A DNA stretch of 64,000 nt from Styela clava (Eukaryota; Chordata; Ascidiacea; Stolidobranchia; Styelidae). The DNA is taken from assembly GCF_964204865.1 (NCBI RefSeq), contig NC_135257.1, positions 14,344,151 through 14,408,150 on the forward strand, read 5' to 3'. The stretch's first letter is position 1. Each line of letters starts with the position of its first letter. Both the position numbers and the translations under genes were made by a program. This document shows, one piece after another, positions 61,701-64,000 of the stretch. Below the pieces are notes generated by a model. The model had not been told where the DNA came from. It ran no database searches and saw nothing but the letters and a program-made list of their open reading frames with translations.

Positions 61701-63574
61701 TTTTGCAAATTTTAATCGTGATTTATTGTCAGATCTAATATGATATTATAAATAGTTAAATATATGTTTGCCATGAGAGCATGCTTCTCACAACAATACA
61801 CCCGTTTTCTGGCTTTTATAACTGAAATGTCCGCTACTCAGACTTCTGTCTTCCATAACTTGGATCGCATTGTGTCGAAATCCTAATGCTAGCACACAGA
61901 AAAAAAAATGGAGAAAAACGCTACAACTGTCGATTTTTTTTTTCTGTATTGTGATTCAGTACATTTTTCTTTTCAGTGACTGGGTTAAGTTTTCTATCGG
62001 CTATGTTGTCAACTGGATTAATCTGCACATTCTACACAACGCTGGTAAGTTTGATAAAGACGAAAGATGAAACCATGAGCGTTTGAAAAATGTGTGGGCT
62101 CACGAATTATGTAGGACTGGATGTTATGTCGTCACTATTCACTTTGTACTTAAATTTACTGGAAAATTTATATTAAAACTAATCTCTTAAGGCACCGAAC
62201 GTGATTTAGGATGAGATAGACAACTAAAAATAAGTCTAAATAAATATAGCTTTGCAAGTGTCGTATACTAGCTAGTTGGAATATTAAATTGAATAAGATT
62301 CGTCCATCTATATATTAACGGCGAATAAAGAATACTAACATGTAGTATATTTTTTTAAAAAGGGTGGATTAAAAGGAGTAATATGGACAGATGTATTTCA
62401 AGGTTTTGTTATGTTTATTGGAATGCTGACATTTATTATTCGAGGTTGCTTTGTCATGGGTGGAATTAGCGAAGTTTGGAAGATTGCTGAAGCTGGAGGA
62501 CGAACTGATATATTGAAGTAAGTCACAATCGCTGTCTAAAATTTCTCTTATCATGAGAGCGGTGTTTTAATTCAAAAAATAAGTAAAATTCAATTTCAAT
62601 CTATGATTACCAATATTGATATGACGTACCTGTATCGGAAATATCGGACGGAGAGATTGATCAGTTTCGAACATAAGATAACAATCACTACATCGAATCG
62701 AGATTGAATTTTAATGTTTCAAATTTGATGATGCTCACAACCAGAAGATTGGAAATGATGTGAATACGTGTTCTTAAATTCCATATATCATCGGAAATAT
62801 CAGAAATGAAACTATCGAAAGTTTGGTATCGGTAAAAAATATTGGTATTGAATTGATTCCATAACTGTATTACAAAAAAAAATTCAGTAAAATCCCAAAT
62901 CCACGGACTATTTTATGCTTGAAAACAGTTCACGGGTATTTTGAACAGTAATTTTTACCATATTTGTGATAACAAATATACCATATTTTTTAGTTATGTA
63001 ACAAATTGGATTTGACAAATTGGCCATTACAACGTATTTTTTAGTAAATTTAAACAATACAAAGTAAGAAAATAATCTTAATCGTGGTTTGGTTTTCTTT
63101 GCAAAATATTTGAAAAAAACGTAACACACGAACAGAGAAATTGTATCAAAAAGTAATCATGTTGTTGTTTTTCCTATTTTTAAAGGTTTGATGTAGATCC
63201 AAGAAAACGATATACAGTGTGGACAGTTGCTGTTGGTTCTATCATTCTTTGGATTGGAATTTTTGGAACAAATCAGACTCAAGTTCAAAGATATTTGAGT
63301 GTTAAATCGCAAAATAAAGCAAAAAAGTGAGAAAATAATATTTTCACATGAAATATAAAAATTGAATATACAAATGTCCCTATGTTATATACGTGTCGCA
63401 AATTCCCTTTTTACTGGTTATTACTGTGCAATTATGTTAAACAGATCCTTATATTTGGGAGCCACAATTATTGCAATGTTCTCTACCTTAGCTGTGTCTT
63501 GCGGACTTGTGAGCTATGCTTATTATCATCAATGCGATCCAATATCGGCAGGTTGCATCGATATAAGAGATGAG
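58738..63574 (+). CDS. Gene E: SLC5A8/12-like Na+-coupled transporter, 3' end beyond the window (exons 1-8)
   Basis: Exons seen: 58738-58889, 59604-59714, 60890-60980, 61536-61653, 61977-62044, 62363-62517, 63186-63326, 63445-63574. They encode 322 codons. Exons 2-8 equal the other paralogs in length and phase; exon 1 is 152 bp, giving a longer acidic N-terminus ([11 protein letters not shown]). TM1, the DRKSK loop, TM2 ([14 protein letters not shown]), [21 protein letters not shown] and [10 protein letters not shown] are all present. No exon 9 (the LxPYxxLDI block) is visible between 63575 and 64000, so the gene is cut by the window edge and is not a pseudogene on this evidence. NQT replaces NQS in the second symporter motif, and GTP is GIP in TM2. 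The start is the first ATG in frame, 32 bp after a tctcag acceptor-like site. Confidence 0.9.
59960..60153 (-). repeat. Dispersed repeat R2, inverted copy in intron 2 of gene E
   Basis: The reverse complement matches 14998-15200: AAATGGAACATAAAAAATAC, the GATTTCATCAAGAG block, TGTGTGCAGTTATCTGCATA and TTTTGTGTATGACCTTA. It shows that the R2 family inserts inside the gene cluster as well as between genes. Confidence 0.7.
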
Positions 63575-64000
63575 GTAAAGGTTTTATCTGAATCCGATTT
63601 TTTTGTGGTACACTATACGGAGGTGTTGAACTTATGCATACTTTACTTTTAAACAGCAGGCATGATATCCATCAAGGTCTGTTTCCCCGATTTCTGAGCA
63701 GATTACAACACAATGGCGTATGTTTGAAACCCAACGTCTTAATAATCCAAAAACGAGAGGAATCCTATGAAATAACTCTAAGAGCCCATCCGCCACACTG
63801 TAGCTCATTTTTAACGAATTTATTATAATTTAAACGCCGATTGAAGCCGTTTGCTAGTTATTACGATATTATTATCCGGAATCAGTCACTTGAATCTTAT
63901 TGTGAATAAAAGGGAAATATTTCCGACTCCGCTTTTTTTCTTTAAAAAATTATAAACTAAATATTGCTCTTACGGAAATTAACATTAGGCTATATTTCCA
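63575..64000 (+). other. Start of intron 8 of gene E
   Basis: It begins gtaaag after GAT GAG. No acceptor followed by an LxPYxxLDI-coding exon 9 is present before the window ends. Confidence 0.7.

Overview
This is eukaryotic (metazoan) genomic DNA. It is AT-rich, its genes are split by GT-AG introns, and it is littered with small non-autonomous DNA transposons and satellites. There are no prokaryotic features. Base composition, compact introns and MITE load remind me of an ascidian tunicate of the Ciona type. That is an impression only; no sequence here proves the species.

The main content is a head-to-tail array of five paralogous genes, all on the + strand. Each encodes a sodium:solute symporter of the SLC5 family and is most like the sodium-coupled monocarboxylate transporters (SLC5A8/SLC5A12; more distantly SLC5A6 and SLC5A5). 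I call them A (1728-9979, 14 exons, 634 aa), B (18460-24584, 13 exons, 615 aa), C (31794-43795, 14 exons, 658 aa), D (46677-55973, 14 exons, 700 aa) and E (58738 to beyond the right edge; exons 1-8 present, 322 codons). I assembled each model by hand from splice signals and reading-frame continuity. Exons 2 and 4-11 are identical in length and phase in every copy where they can be seen (111, 118, 68, 155, 141, 130, 89, 104 and 161 bp), which strongly supports the models. Differences are confined to the N-terminus, one codon in exon 3 of D, the last extracellular loop (exon 12) and the C-terminal tail (exons 13-14). A and B are the closest pair; C, D and E are more diverged.

The spaces between genes (8.5, 7.2, 2.9 and 2.8 kb) contain no other gene I can support. 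They hold repeats: two copies of an approximately 823 bp terminal-inverted-repeat element (108-930 and 13030-13853), hAT-like MITEs, several low-copy dispersed repeats, and three blocks of a 16-bp minisatellite, one with a 96-bp higher-order period. Intron 4 of gene C holds a 2.6 kb near-palindromic (foldback) hAT-type element, 34537-37140, flanked by a perfect 8-bp target-site duplication.

All five proteins should be plasma-membrane carriers coupling Na+ entry to uptake of small organic anions (lactate, pyruvate, short-chain fatty acids, nicotinate or similar). The cluster looks like a lineage-specific expansion. Substitutions in TM2, the glycosylated loop and the tail suggest that substrate choice, surface exposure and cytoplasmic partners have diverged while the transport core was kept.
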